A stretch of 34,144 bases of DNA, taken from JBBQNJ01 sp038329845 (GTDB taxonomy: Bacteria > Planctomycetota > Phycisphaerae > Tepidisphaerales > Tepidisphaeraceae). Of this stretch, positions 6,983 through 19,665 are shown piece after piece. The notes under the pieces were generated by a model. That model was not told the origin of the DNA, did not search any database, and saw nothing but the letters and a program-made list of their open reading frames with translations. Numbering within the stretch: position 1 is the stretch's first letter; each line of letters opens with the position of its first letter. A program made the position numbers and the translations under genes. Location of the stretch: assembly GCA_038329845.1 (NCBI GenBank), contig JBBQNJ010000055.1, positions 1 through 34,144 on the forward strand, read 5' to 3'.

Positions 6983-8167
6983 TTATTGCGGTGCCGTCGC
7001 GGGCGATTTGTCCGAAGCCGAGAGGATGCCGGCGCGCAGCGATGCGATTGCGGCCAATCGTTCGACTTCGCCGGCCTGGTTATCAAACGCGATCTTGCGC
7101 CCCACCACGTGCTGGAGATGTCCCAACGCCGCGGTTCGGATCGCCGGATCGTCGCAATAGAGACAGTCGATCAGAAAACTCGCCTGCGTCCGCAGCCGTT
7201 CGGCCTCTTCGTCGGTGATGGGCCGATAGGACTCAAGCAGGGCATCGACGCTGGCATGCTGTTCGGGCGTCCAGCCGGCGCGATCCATCTTCATCAGTGC
7301 CGTCGCCCCGTCCTGACCCAGCGCCGCCAGCGACTGCTGGGCCGATTCGCGGACCGCCGCATCATCGGCGTTGAGCGTCTTGACCAATTCGCTTGCCTTT
7401 GCGACCAGCGCCGGGTCGATCCGCCTGTCATTGGCGAACACCTGCCAAGCCAGCTTGGGATCGACACTGAAGACCTGTTCCTGGTGCAGGTCGCGGAAGA
7501 CCGGTTGCAGCCAGGTGCTCGTTTCCCTCGGGAATCGGCGGCGAAGTTCGACGAGGGTGTCGGCCGTGAGATTGAGGTTGACGAGGTTTTCCCCGCTCGC
7601 CTTGTCCAGCGACCGCACCCGCAGTCGCACCCCCGGATCTTCGCCTGGTTCGCCGTCATTGATTCGCCATTGAATCAGAGACAGAGACTGCTCGGTCTCG
7701 AGCGTCTCAACATCGCGCGCCACCTGCATATAGCCGGGCCGGGCGAAAATCTGCGTCTGGACGATCAGCGCATCGGGCCGGGTGACGTCCCGATTGGAAA
7801 ACTGGAGAAAAATCGGCGTCTGGGGCGGGTTGGCGTTGAGCAGTCCCTGGATGCTCACGCTGGAGATCCCCCCGATGCCGGGGATATCGACCCGCATCTC
7901 CCCGACGGTCGCCGGCAAGCGGGTTCGCAGTACCAGGTCGTCGCGCTCAATGCTCATCCGCATGACCTGGTCCATCGTTCGCTCGCCCAGCGTGGGCAGC
8001 GAAGCAGTCATGGCGTCGAGCGTCTTTTGAGCCTCGGCCCGCAGTGCCCGGATGTTCGTGGCCCCTCCGGTGGCCGGGGCGCTCGACGGCCCCGTCGCCG
8101 GTTCCGCGGCGAACGCCGTGGCGAAAAGCCCAATGACCCCGATCGCCATCCAACTTGGTATACCCAT
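6983..8167 (-). CDS. Secreted protein of unknown function
   Basis: A 394-residue protein with an N-terminal signal peptide (MGIPSWMAIGVIGLFATAFAA, cleavage likely after residue 21). I chose ATG 8167 over upstream starts because GGAG sits six bases before it and the signal peptide begins there. A Thr/Ala/Pro-rich stretch follows, and the mature part is mixed alpha/beta with a C-terminal half (about 250-380) that looks helical and could be HEAT-like, including a CLYCDDPAIRTAALGHLQHV segment. I do not recognise the family. It starts 62 bases beyond the stop of the large kinase fusion gene on the same strand and could be the last gene of that operon. Confidence 0.7.
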   Translation of the reverse strand: MGIPSWMAIGVIGLFATAFAAEPATGPSSAPATGGATNIRALRAEAQKTLDAMTASLPTLGERTMDQVMRMSIERDDLVLRTRLPATVGEMRVDIPGIGGISSVSIQGLLNANPPQTPIFLQFSNRDVTRPDALIVQTQIFARPGYMQVARDVETLETEQSLSLIQWRINDGEPGEDPGVRLRVRSLDKASGENLVNLNLTADTLVELRRRFPRETSTWLQPVFRDLHQEQVFSVDPKLAWQVFANDRRIDPALVAKASELVKTLNADDAAVRESAQQSLAALGQDGATALMKMDRAGWTPEQHASVDALLESYRPITDEEAERLRTQASFLIDCLYCDDPAIRTAALGHLQHVVGRKIAFDNQAGEVERLAAIASLRAGILSASDKSPATAPQ

Positions 8168-8229
8168 GGCAACTCCAGTCTTATCGTAGCCCCGGCACCG
8201 CGCCATCGGGCGAAATTTACAGGCCGGCG

Positions 8230-11549
<3,320 letters not shown>

Positions 11550-11553
<4 letters not shown>

Positions 11554-12413
11554 GGATTGCCCTGCCCCCCGCGAGAACGCATCGCCAGCAATTCCACCAG
11601 TTGCGCCAACACCTCGTCGCGCTCGGCGCCGTCCAGCGCCAACGCCAACTGGGCATGAAGCAATCCATACTTGGCGCCCAGATCGAAGCGCGTCCCCCGC
11701 ACTTGCAGCGCCAGATACCGCTCCCGCCGCGCCAGCTTCGCCAGCGCCGGCGACAACTGGATCTTCTGATCGGCGCCCGCCGACTCCTCCATCGCCTCGA
11801 GAAGGTCCATCACCGACCCGGTCAGCACGTGCATCCCGAAAAACGCCAGGTAGTAGCCCGACCGCAGCCCGGGCACCAGCAGCGTCTGCTCGGCCTCGGT
11901 GGGCGTGGGCTTTTCCAGCACCTGCTCGATTTCATACAAGTCATCGTGCTTGGGCACTCGCCGTCCGCCGACGAACCCAAAACTGCTGAGCATATGCTCG
12001 CGCGTCGCTTGAACCGCCGACACCGCGCACTGCTGCGCCGTGGCCGCCTCGACGAGTTGCTGAGCGCATCGCTTGGGCACCCGGCTCAGCGGCAGATGAT
12101 CGCTCACCAAGTGCAAGAACGGCTCGGAGCCGGTAAACGCCCGCGCCAGCCGCAAGGCATGACCATACCCCTTCGCCGAATCCTGCTCGACAAAGTGAAG
12201 CCGCCCGGCGTGTTCCCCCGCGGCCCGGGTGTAACTTTGCCGATCGCCCGGCGAAATCACCACGCAGATTTCATCCGCCCCGGCGCTGACCACTTCCTCG
12301 ATCAGGATTTGCAGCGCCGTTTTGGTTTGACCATCTCGATCGACCAGGGTCTGCAAAGGCATCGACTGCTGCCCGCGTCCGGCGGCGGTAATGACGGATT
12401 TCTTGATCTTCAT
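11550..12413 (-). CDS. GalU-like nucleotidyltransferase with a shortened nucleotide-binding loop
   Basis: A 287-residue protein of the GalU / glucose-1-phosphate nucleotidyltransferase fold. It starts MKIKKSVITAAGRG and shows LVDRDGQTK, ALQILIEEV, an SDHLP block (about 109) and EKPTP, all at the family positions. The signature GxGTRxxPxTKxxPK is broken: GRG is followed by QQSMPLQTLVDRDG, so the Arg and the first Lys of the loop are missing and the loop is several residues short. It may be inactive or altered in specificity. It is translationally coupled to the downstream kinase fusion (ATGA overlap at 11550-11553), which has its own nucleotidyltransferase domain, so a regulatory or scaffolding role is plausible. 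It is divergent from the ABC exporter. Confidence 0.75.
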
Positions 12414-12715
12414 GGCGCGGCCGATGATACCGCCGACGAAGCCATTTGCCGATCCTCCGGGGCTTCGAGCAAACGGACGCGAGTCGAATCGGTCACGATC
12501 GACGCCCGCGTCGGCTCTTCGTCATGCCGACGAGGACGTCGGCGTTCCCGGTCATGCCGGCGACCAGGTCGGCGCTCTGCCGAGCGCCGAAGCCCCCATC
12601 GGCTCGTCAATCGCAAACCGTGGCGGGAAACTGGAGATGACTCAGGTCGCTCATGGGTTGACGATAGGGAGCAGGACGCTACCGTAGCGAGCTTGTTGCA
12701 TCGGTCTGGAATACT
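12414..12715. other. Divergent intergenic region with repeats
   Basis: This lies between the GalU-like gene (minus) and the ABC exporter (plus). It holds short inverted repeats built on GCCGACGAGGACGTCGGCG and the second copy (12597-12647) of the segment found at 1581-1631. A TTGACG at 12658-12663 could be a -35 element for the exporter, but no good -10 follows at the right distance. No gene is supported. Confidence 0.45.
12597..12647 (+). repeat. Dispersed repeat segment, copy B
   Basis: The segment matches 1581-1631 over most of its length: TCGGCTC, GCAAACCGTGGCGG and TGACTCA occur in the same order and at the same spacing. It lies about 70 bases upstream of the exporter start. Confidence 0.55.
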
Positions 12716-14824
12716 GTGACCCACAAGTCCATCGCCACGAACTCCAGTCACGGACGAGCCAAGTCCAGCCCCCCCGGCGTAGAGGGATCGACGACGCCCT
12801 CCGGCGCGCCGCTCGAGGCGACAAAATCAGTCGTATCGCCATCGACCACCGGCGCCTTCGATGAATCATCGACGGCGCCGCAAGCCTCCAACCGCGAGTT
12901 GCTCGGCTGGATGTTCGGATTTCTCAAGCCCGTCAAGTTCCTCTGCTTTTTGAGCTGTTTCTATCTCGCCGCCTGGGTCTGCACCGAAATTTTCGCCGTC
13001 CGCCAGATCGCCATGGCGGTCAACACCATCAAGGCACTGCACCAGACCTACAGCACCGATCACGGATTCTGGGCGTGGATTCTCGGTGCCGAGCCTGAAG
13101 CCACGCGACTGCGCAGCGTGATCCTGGTGCTGGCGGGTTTCGTGCTGGCGATGGCGATGCTTCGCTACCTGCGCGAGGTGGCGAACATGAAGCTGAGTAT
13201 GAACATGGTGTTCGGCCTGCGCGAAGCGGTTTACGACAAGCTCCAGCGCGTGGGCTTTAGCTTCCATGACGCATTGTCCAGCGGACAGTTGATCAACCGG
13301 GCCCTGTCGGATCTGCAAAACGTCCGCTCGTTCATCCAGACAGCGGTGTTGATGACGCTGGAAATCCTCCTGATCGTCGGGGGATACATCATCCTGATCT
13401 ACACCCGAAGCCCCTGGCTGGCGCTGCTGAGCCTGGCCCCCCTGCCGATCTGGACCTGGTACATCCTGCGGTTCGGCAGACGGGTACAGCCGGCGAGCAA
13501 GGCGGTCATGGAGGCCGGAGATCAGAACGTCTCGCTGATCACCGAAAACATCGCCGGGGTCCACGTCGTCAAGGCCTTCGCCACCGAGGCCAAGGAAATC
13601 AACAAATACAACGCCAATTGTGACGATTACTTCGACCGCGTACTGAAACGGGTGCGGCTGTTCGCCGACTTTACGCCGATTATCCGCACCATCGCCATGG
13701 CATCGCATCTTTCGCTGTTTCTGGCCGTGGGCGTGTTGACGATCAAGGGCAAACTACTGCCGGGCGACTTCTTGATCCTCGGCTCGGCGATGGGGGCGAT
13801 CCTCGGGCGATTGCAGCAGGTCGCGGCGATCAACGAGCAGTATCAGAACGCGATCGTCTCGGCCCGCCGGTTGTACGAGGTGCTGATGGCGCCGCCGACC
13901 GTCGCGGAAAAGCCGGGGGCGCCGGCGCTGCCGCCGGGAGAAGGCGGCGTGATCTTGGACAACGTGACGTTCGGCTACGACCCGGCCAAACCCGTGCTGC
14001 GCGAGATCAGCTTCGAGGTTCGCCCGGGAAGCATCGTGGCGATCGTCGGGCCTACCGGGGCCGGCAAGAGTACGCTGGTGAACCTCCTGACACGCTTCTA
14101 CGACCCCCAGGAGGGACGTGTATCGATCGACGACGTGGACGTGCGCGACGTGAGCCTGATGAGCCTGCGGACGCAGGTGGCGTTCGTCTTTCAGGAAACA
14201 TACCTGTTCAGCGACACCGTCGAGGCGAACATCGCCTATGGCCGCCCGGGCATCCGCGGCGGAGAAGTCGAGGCGGCGGCGAGACTGGCCCAGGCGCACG
14301 AGTTCATCGAGCAACTTCCCGGACAATATCAGGCCGTCCTCGCCGAGCGCGGCGCATCGCTGTCCGGCGGTCAAAAACAGCGCCTTGCGATCGCCCGGGC
14401 GATCCTGACCAATCCGCGAATCCTGGTGCTGGACGATGCCACCGCGGCGGTCGATCCGGAAACCGAGGACCTGATCCGCCGGGCCATGAAGTTCGTCATG
14501 CGCGGCCGGACCACGTTCGTCATCGCCCACCGCATCAGCACCGTTAAGCAGGCCGACTTGGTGCTGGTGCTGGAAAAAGGCCGGATCACCCAGGCCGGCA
14601 CCCACGAGGAGTTGATGGAGATCGACGGGCATTACCGCGAGATCGCCGAGGTGCAATTGTATTCCGAAGACGAAGTCCCGATTGCGCAGGCGGACAGCCC
14701 ATCGCATATGAAGCGTGTCCAGGATTCGCGGCGATTGTCGGCGGCGATGGCGGCCGGATCGGCGGATCGCCGGGATGGGCACAGTGCCCGCCGGGACGAG
14801 CCGGTTGAAATTCCATCGCCGTAA
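12716..14824 (+). CDS. ABC exporter half, degenerate ATPase site subunit
   Basis: A 702-residue half-transporter: a Ser/Thr-rich N-terminus of about 60 residues, six transmembrane helices (about 68-370) and a nucleotide-binding domain (about 405-645). Walker A is GPTGAGKST (K451), the signature LSGGQ (549-553), Walker B VLDD (D573) and the H-loop H605. The residue after Walker B, normally the catalytic Glu, is D574. This Glu-to-Asp change is the mark of the degenerate subunit in heterodimeric exporters such as TM287/TM288. The start is GTG 12716; an internal start nearer the first helix is possible. The C-terminal 60 residues are polar and unassigned. Its partner follows 48 bases downstream. 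The transported compound is unknown. Confidence 0.9.
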   Translation: MTHKSIATNSSHGRAKSSPPGVEGSTTPSGAPLEATKSVVSPSTTGAFDESSTAPQASNRELLGWMFGFLKPVKFLCFLSCFYLAAWVCTEIFAVRQIAMAVNTIKALHQTYSTDHGFWAWILGAEPEATRLRSVILVLAGFVLAMAMLRYLREVANMKLSMNMVFGLREAVYDKLQRVGFSFHDALSSGQLINRALSDLQNVRSFIQTAVLMTLEILLIVGGYIILIYTRSPWLALLSLAPLPIWTWYILRFGRRVQPASKAVMEAGDQNVSLITENIAGVHVVKAFATEAKEINKYNANCDDYFDRVLKRVRLFADFTPIIRTIAMASHLSLFLAVGVLTIKGKLLPGDFLILGSAMGAILGRLQQVAAINEQYQNAIVSARRLYEVLMAPPTVAEKPGAPALPPGEGGVILDNVTFGYDPAKPVLREISFEVRPGSIVAIVGPTGAGKSTLVNLLTRFYDPQEGRVSIDDVDVRDVSLMSLRTQVAFVFQETYLFSDTVEANIAYGRPGIRGGEVEAAARLAQAHEFIEQLPGQYQAVLAERGASLSGGQKQRLAIARAILTNPRILVLDDATAAVDPETEDLIRRAMKFVMRGRTTFVIAHRISTVKQADLVLVLEKGRITQAGTHEELMEIDGHYREIAEVQLYSEDEVPIAQADSPSHMKRVQDSRRLSAAMAAGSADRRDGHSARRDEPVEIPSP

Positions 14825-14872
14825 GACCGTGCTTGCCCGGCGAGGCGATCCGGGCGCGGAGAGTTTTTGGCA

Positions 14873-16759
14873 ATGATCGCATCCCTGGTTCAACGACTTC
14901 GCGGCAAACCCCCGGCGGCGCCGAACGCCGCCTCGTCGCCCCTGCGCGATATCGACGGCGCTGATGAGCCGCGCTACAAAAAAATCGATTCGGCCCTCAT
15001 CCGCCGCATGTTCACATCGCTCTGGCCGCTGCGCCGCACTTACGCCCTGGGCATCACCCTGGGCCTGTGCCAGATCGGGCTGGAGATGCAAGGCCCCAAG
15101 TTCATGCAGCGCCTGATCAACTTCACCGGCGGATTCGCCGCCGGCGGGGCGCATACCCCGGCCGAGCAGTCCGCGGCGATCCGCCACGTGGCGGGGGTGG
15201 TGCTGACCTGGGCGGTGGTGCTGGGCACAGCGGTGATCCTCCAGCGCTTCACCATCCTGATCATGACACGCGCCGGCGAGCAGCTTCAGTTCGATACCCG
15301 CAAGGCCCTGTTCGCGCAGTTGCAGCGCCTGTCGATGAGCTATTACGACAAGACCAAGCTGGGCCGGATCATCAGCCGTTGCACCTCCGACATCTCGTCG
15401 ATGCGCGAGATCAACGTCTGGGGCATCTACAAGATCTTCGCCAATCTCACCATGATGACCATTGCCGGCATCATGTTGATCCTGACCGATTGGCGGTTAT
15501 TTTTGTCTGTGGCATGGCTGGCCCCGGTGCTGTTTGTCACCAACCGCGTCTATCTGCGCAAGGCCGCGGGGATGTGGCAACGCGTCCGCGAGGGATTCAC
15601 GCGCGTCTCGACCAATCTCGCCGAGAACATTACCGGCATGCGGGTGGTGATGGCGTTCGAGCGGCAAGAGCCGAATCTCGGGGCCTTCAACCGCCTCCAG
15701 GACGACAACACCGATAACAACGTCCACGCCTCGCGCGTCAACGGCGTCTACCAGCCGGTCCTGCAATTCATCGGATTCCTAGGCAAAGTCACGATTCTCT
15801 GTTACGGCGGATACCTCTTGGTGCGCGGCAACATCGCTGGCGGCGTCGGGGCGGTCGTGGCCGCGTACCTCTACTGGGACTGGTTCATGAACCCCATCCT
15901 CGACTTCGGGACGTTCTACAACCAGTTGATGATGGCGATGGCCGGCGCCGAGAGAGTCTACAGCCTGCTGGACACTTCTCCGGACGTGCAGGACCTGCCC
16001 GGCGCCAAACCCCTGCCGCGGATCGTCGGGGCGGTGAAGTTCGACAACGTCGTCTTCGGCTACAACCCCGATCGCCCGGTGCTGCACGGGATCAGCTTCG
16101 ACGCCCTGCCGGGACAGATGATCGCCCTGGTCGGCACCACCGGCAGCGGCAAGAGTTCGATCATCTCGCTGATCGCCCGGTTCTACCAGCCGCAGCGCGG
16201 GCGGGTGCGGATCGACGACCACGATGTGCGCGAAGTCACCGGCGAATCACTGCATCGCCAGACCGGCCTGGTTCTCCAGCAGAACTACCTGTTCACCGGC
16301 ACAGTCATGGAGAACATCCGCTACGCCCGCACCGACGCCACCGAGGCCGACGTGATTCGCGCCGCCAGGGAGATCGGATCATTCGACGCGATCATGAGCC
16401 TGGCACGCGGCTTCGACAGCGAAGTCGGCGAGCGCGGCGCCAGCATGTCTCTCGGACAGCGCCAGCTCATCTGCTTCACCCGGGCGTATCTGGCCGATCC
16501 ACGTATTTTCATGCTTGATGAAGCCACCAGCGCTGTCGATACCGCCACCGAACTGCTGGTCCAGCGATCGCTGGAAAAACTCCTGGCCGGTCGCACGACC
16601 TTCGTCGTCGCCCATCGCCTGAGTACCATCATGCGGGCCGACCAAATCCTAGTCATCGACCAGGGCCGCATCATCGAGCGCGGCACCCACCGCGAACTGC
16701 TTATTCACGGCGGGAAATACGCCCATCTGTACAAGCAGTTTGCCCATCACGCGGCCTAG
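14873..16759 (+). CDS. ABC exporter half, catalytically canonical subunit
   Basis: A 628-residue half-transporter with six transmembrane helices (about 45-340) and a nucleotide-binding domain from about 385. Walker A is GTTGSGKSS (K427), Walker B MLDE with the catalytic E550 intact, and the H-loop is H581. Its signature is MSLGQ instead of LSGGQ. In the heterodimer its Walker motifs would pair with the normal LSGGQ of the upstream protein to form the working site, while its own variant signature would face the Asp-containing site. I chose ATG 14873 because GGAGAG (14858-14863) is nine bases away; a TTG at 14867 is possible but too close. It forms an operon with the preceding gene. Confidence 0.9.
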   Translation: MIASLVQRLRGKPPAAPNAASSPLRDIDGADEPRYKKIDSALIRRMFTSLWPLRRTYALGITLGLCQIGLEMQGPKFMQRLINFTGGFAAGGAHTPAEQSAAIRHVAGVVLTWAVVLGTAVILQRFTILIMTRAGEQLQFDTRKALFAQLQRLSMSYYDKTKLGRIISRCTSDISSMREINVWGIYKIFANLTMMTIAGIMLILTDWRLFLSVAWLAPVLFVTNRVYLRKAAGMWQRVREGFTRVSTNLAENITGMRVVMAFERQEPNLGAFNRLQDDNTDNNVHASRVNGVYQPVLQFIGFLGKVTILCYGGYLLVRGNIAGGVGAVVAAYLYWDWFMNPILDFGTFYNQLMMAMAGAERVYSLLDTSPDVQDLPGAKPLPRIVGAVKFDNVVFGYNPDRPVLHGISFDALPGQMIALVGTTGSGKSSIISLIARFYQPQRGRVRIDDHDVREVTGESLHRQTGLVLQQNYLFTGTVMENIRYARTDATEADVIRAAREIGSFDAIMSLARGFDSEVGERGASMSLGQRQLICFTRAYLADPRIFMLDEATSAVDTATELLVQRSLEKLLAGRTTFVVAHRLSTIMRADQILVIDQGRIIERGTHRELLIHGGKYAHLYKQFAHHAA

Positions 16760-16783
16760 GCAGCGGATTCGGCTTAACGCCCT

Positions 16784-16892
16784 TGTGGTGCGGGCTTCCA
16801 GCCTGATGTCGCTGTGGTGCGTGCGTCCAGCCTGATATTGTTGTGGTGCGGGCTTCCAGCCTGATGTTGTTGTGGTGCGGGCTTCCAGCCTG
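16784..16892 (+). repeat. Four direct repeats with exact 29-bp period
   Basis: Copies start at 16784, 16813, 16842 and 16871. Each is a 22-bp unit containing GGTGCGGGCTTCCAGCCTG (copy 2 has two changes) followed by a 7-bp spacer (ATGTCGC, ATATTGT, ATGTTGT). Two short inverted pieces, GCCGCACCACAA-like, follow at about 16920-16945. The unit also occurs singly in the hairpin at 6046-6097. The array lies between the exporter and the radical SAM gene. Confidence 0.85.
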
Positions 16893-16978
16893 CATATGAG
16901 CCACAGACGCAGCCGAGACGGCCGCACCACAAGCCGCACCACAACGCGTCGGTCCGTCATGCATACACTCAATCGCCC

Positions 16979-18520
16979 ATGCCCGATATCATCCTCTCCA
17001 CATTCAACGCTCGCTACGCCCACAGTTCATTCGCGCTGCGATACCTCAAGGCCAATCTCGGTGAACTCGAATCGCGGGCCGAAATTCTCGAATGGGACCT
17101 GGCCCAGCGCCCCATCGACGCCATCGAGCGCGTGCTGGAGTCGTCCCCGCGGATCGTCGCCGTGGGCGTCTACATCTGGAACGCCGAAATTAGCCTGCGC
17201 TTCGTCGCCGAACTCAAACGCGTTCGCCCCGATGTGATCATCGTCATCGGCGGGCCGGAGGTGAGCCACGAAACCGACCGGCAGGAGATCGTTCGCCTGG
17301 CCGATCACACCCTCACCGGCGAGGCCGACCTGGCGTTCGCCGATCTATGCCGCCGGCGGCTCGCCGGTGAATCAGCGCCGAAATTCATCGCGGCGCTGCT
17401 GCCGACGTTCGACGCGCCGGCGCCGATCGCCTTGCCCTACCGGCTGTATGATGCCCAGGACATCGCCCACCGCGTCATCTATGTCGAGGCCAGCCGCGGG
17501 TGCCCGTTCCGCTGCGAGTTCTGCCTCTCATCGCTCGATGTCCCGCTTCGGACAGCGCCGCTTGAGTCATTCCTGCGCGAGATGCAGCAACTGCTCGATC
17601 GCGGCGTGAGGCAGTTCAAGTTCGTCGATCGCACGTTCAACCTGAATGCCAAGACTTCCTCAAAGATCCTGACGTTTTTTCTCGACCGCATGACCCCCGG
17701 GCTGTTCCTGCATTTCGAGATGATCCCGGATCGGCTGCCCGAGGCGCTCAAGGAGTTGATCGCGCGCTTCGGGCCGGGAAGCCTGCAATTCGAGGTCGGC
17801 GTGCAGACGTTCGACGAACAAGTGGCCGAGCGAATCAGCCGGCGTCAGGACAACGTATTGGTCGAGTCGAATCTCCGCTGGTTGCGAGACCACACTCACG
17901 TTCATGTTCACGCCGACCTGATCGCGGGTCTGCCGGGCGAAGACCTGCGCGGCTTCGGGCGAGGATTTGACCGATTGATCGCGCTGGGTCCGCAGGAAAT
18001 CCAAGTCGGCATCCTCAAGCGCCTTCGCGGCGCGCCGATCGCGCGTCACGACGAGGAGTGGGAAATGGTCTACAGCCCGCACCCGCCGTACGAAATTCTG
18101 CGCAATCGCCTGATCGACTTCGCTACCACGCAGCGACTTCACCGATTCGCCCGCTACTGGGACCTGTTCGGCAACAGCGGCAACTTCGTCGAGTCGATCC
18201 AGCGCCTGTGGATGGGCGGTGCATCCCCATTCGAGCGATTCCTGGCTTTCGGCGACTGGCTGTTTATCGCCGCCGGCAACAGGACTCACGGTTTGGCCCT
18301 CGATGCGTTGGCCGATTTTCTGCTGCAGTACCTCACCCAATCGGGTGGCCAAGCGCCGAGCGACGTGGCGAAGGCGTTATGGAACGACTGGCAACGCGCG
18401 GGCCGGCGCCAGCCGCCACAATGTGCCAAACCTTGGATCGACCCGGAAGAAATCCCCACCCGGCGCCAGGCCGTTCAGCCCGCCGGCCCGGCGCGACAAT
18501 CGCGGCATCACGGGCGATGA
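16979..18520 (+). CDS. B12-binding-domain radical SAM protein (DUF4080-like)
   Basis: A 513-residue protein. Residues 1-130 look like the cobalamin-binding Rossmann domain found before many radical SAM cores (VAVGVYIWNAE, VIIVIGGPEVS), but it lacks a DxHxxG cobalamin ligand motif. The radical SAM core follows, with the cluster motif C175-PFR-C179-EF-C182 in EASRGCPFRCEFC and the later blocks FVDRTFN, FEVGVQTFD and ADLIAGLPGED. The last 130 residues match the layout of proteins with a C-terminal DUF4080. It therefore binds a 4Fe-4S cluster and SAM; the substrate is unknown. The final 40 residues are Pro/Arg/Gln-rich and may be a spurious extension. It starts just after the 29-bp repeat array and appears to be a single-gene unit. 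Confidence 0.88.
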   Translation: MPDIILSTFNARYAHSSFALRYLKANLGELESRAEILEWDLAQRPIDAIERVLESSPRIVAVGVYIWNAEISLRFVAELKRVRPDVIIVIGGPEVSHETDRQEIVRLADHTLTGEADLAFADLCRRRLAGESAPKFIAALLPTFDAPAPIALPYRLYDAQDIAHRVIYVEASRGCPFRCEFCLSSLDVPLRTAPLESFLREMQQLLDRGVRQFKFVDRTFNLNAKTSSKILTFFLDRMTPGLFLHFEMIPDRLPEALKELIARFGPGSLQFEVGVQTFDEQVAERISRRQDNVLVESNLRWLRDHTHVHVHADLIAGLPGEDLRGFGRGFDRLIALGPQEIQVGILKRLRGAPIARHDEEWEMVYSPHPPYEILRNRLIDFATTQRLHRFARYWDLFGNSGNFVESIQRLWMGGASPFERFLAFGDWLFIAAGNRTHGLALDALADFLLQYLTQSGGQAPSDVAKALWNDWQRAGRRQPPQCAKPWIDPEEIPTRRQAVQPAGPARQSRHHGR

Positions 18521-18645
18521 CGACCCGCGCCCGCCGGAGCGAGCGATCGCATGGACCCGCTGAACGCGCCCCGCTCTCGATGACCCCGCGCCCGGCGGAT
18601 CGAGAAGCTGGGAATCGGCATCGACCTCGCCTACGCTTTGAAATC

Positions 18646-19356
18646 ATGAACCGCGCGACGATCCGATGGAGTCTTTTTCTGATCTGGACGTTGTTTACCG
18701 CCGCCGCCGCGGCGCGAGCTCAGGGCGTCGAGCTGACCGTCAACTTACCGCCGGCGGCAAAGGTGGAATCAGCCAGGGCGGTCAGCGGGCTTGCGGGGCA
18801 AACGCCGTTGGAATCGCGCGGGCAGATCACGGATGGAAAGATCATCTTCCGCAAGCTGCTGCCCGCTACGCCGTATGATGTGGAATTGGAACTGCCCGGT
18901 GGCCAGACGGTGCGCGGGGTGGACCTGGGCTGGTACAACGAAGAGCCTGCCAAGGCCGGCGCGGGTGAGCTGAGTGACGGCGACCGCGCCGCCATCGCCG
19001 ACATCCTCAAGGTGCCCACCTTCTACAACCGCAACGAATTGCTAATGCTTCGCGGCGACCACGATCGTGCCGTCGGGCTGGTGCAGTTGATCCGCGACAC
19101 CGATTTCCACGCCGCTGGGGGCAATGTCATCTGGCGGGTGGAGGTTTATTACTTCAAGAACCAATACGGCGGCTGGGAAAAACTTCAGCAGCAGAACAAG
19201 GTGATCCGGCGCGAGCGATTCAAGAGCCTCACCGCATTCGAGCGGGCCACCGCCAAGCTCCGCTGGCTGCCCGAACTCGGCGGCATTCGCATCCCCGCCG
19301 ACGCGGGCAAAGCGACGATCGACGTTGCTCCGGAAATGCTGAACGTCAGTAAGTGA
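18646..19356 (+). CDS. Secreted protein of unknown function
   Basis: A 236-residue protein with a signal peptide (MNRATIRWSLFLIWTLFTAAAAARAQG, cleavage likely after residue 25 or 26). An open frame reaches back to 18058 inside the radical SAM gene, but the signal peptide fixes the start at ATG 18646. Residues 27-85 look like a beta-rich domain (VELTVNLPPAAKVESARAVS, PYDVELELPGG), and residues about 130-200 form a second part rich in aromatic and charged residues (VYYFKNQYGGWEKLQQQNKVI). No family was recognised. It lies 125 bases after the radical SAM gene and ends at a convergent boundary filled with interspersed repeats. Confidence 0.72.
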   Translation: MNRATIRWSLFLIWTLFTAAAAARAQGVELTVNLPPAAKVESARAVSGLAGQTPLESRGQITDGKIIFRKLLPATPYDVELELPGGQTVRGVDLGWYNEEPAKAGAGELSDGDRAAIADILKVPTFYNRNELLMLRGDHDRAVGLVQLIRDTDFHAAGGNVIWRVEVYYFKNQYGGWEKLQQQNKVIRRERFKSLTAFERATAKLRWLPELGGIRIPADAGKATIDVAPEMLNVSK

Positions 19357-19665
19357 GTCGGCTGCTCGCCGAAGTTCTCCCGTCACGACACGATGCGGTG
19401 CAAGTGGTAGAGCCGCCCTCGACTGTGTGGATATCGAGTTCCCTCGCTGGCGCTTCGGGCTAACCGGTCCGCTCGGGCGCGGTCCGACGATGCGGCGTTC
19501 CCCCTCGCTGGCGCTTCGGGCTAACGGCTCCACTCGTGCGCGGTCCGACGGTCCGGCGGTCCGGCGGTCCGGCGGTCCCCCTCGCTGGCGCTTCGGGCTA
19601 ACTGGTCCGCTCGGGCGCGGTCCGGCGGTCCGACGGTCCCTCTCGCTGTCGCTTCGGGGTAACTG
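19357..19665. repeat. Array of planctomycete-type repeats between convergent genes
   Basis: Four direct copies containing CGCTGGCGCTTCGGGCTA occur at 19441-19464, 19502-19525, 19579-19602 and, degenerate, 19640-19663. The copies are spaced 61, 77 and 61 bases apart. Between copies lie CTCGGGCGCGGTCCG-like blocks and an 8-bp tandem repeat (CGGTCCGG, about 19548-19580). When translated this repeat gives the spurious peptides SLALRAN or SPKRQRG, often mis-annotated as protein in Planctomycetota genomes. I see no real gene. The array separates the 3' ends of a plus-strand and a minus-strand gene. Confidence 0.8.

Noticed and set aside
13754..15187. A 477-residue minus-strand open frame
   Set aside because: It spans both ABC exporter genes in antisense. 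The transporter motifs settle the coding strand.
16784..16892. A CRISPR array
   Set aside because: The units are 22 bp with 7-bp spacers of nearly identical sequence, no cas genes are present and the motif occurs elsewhere singly, so this is a tandem repeat.
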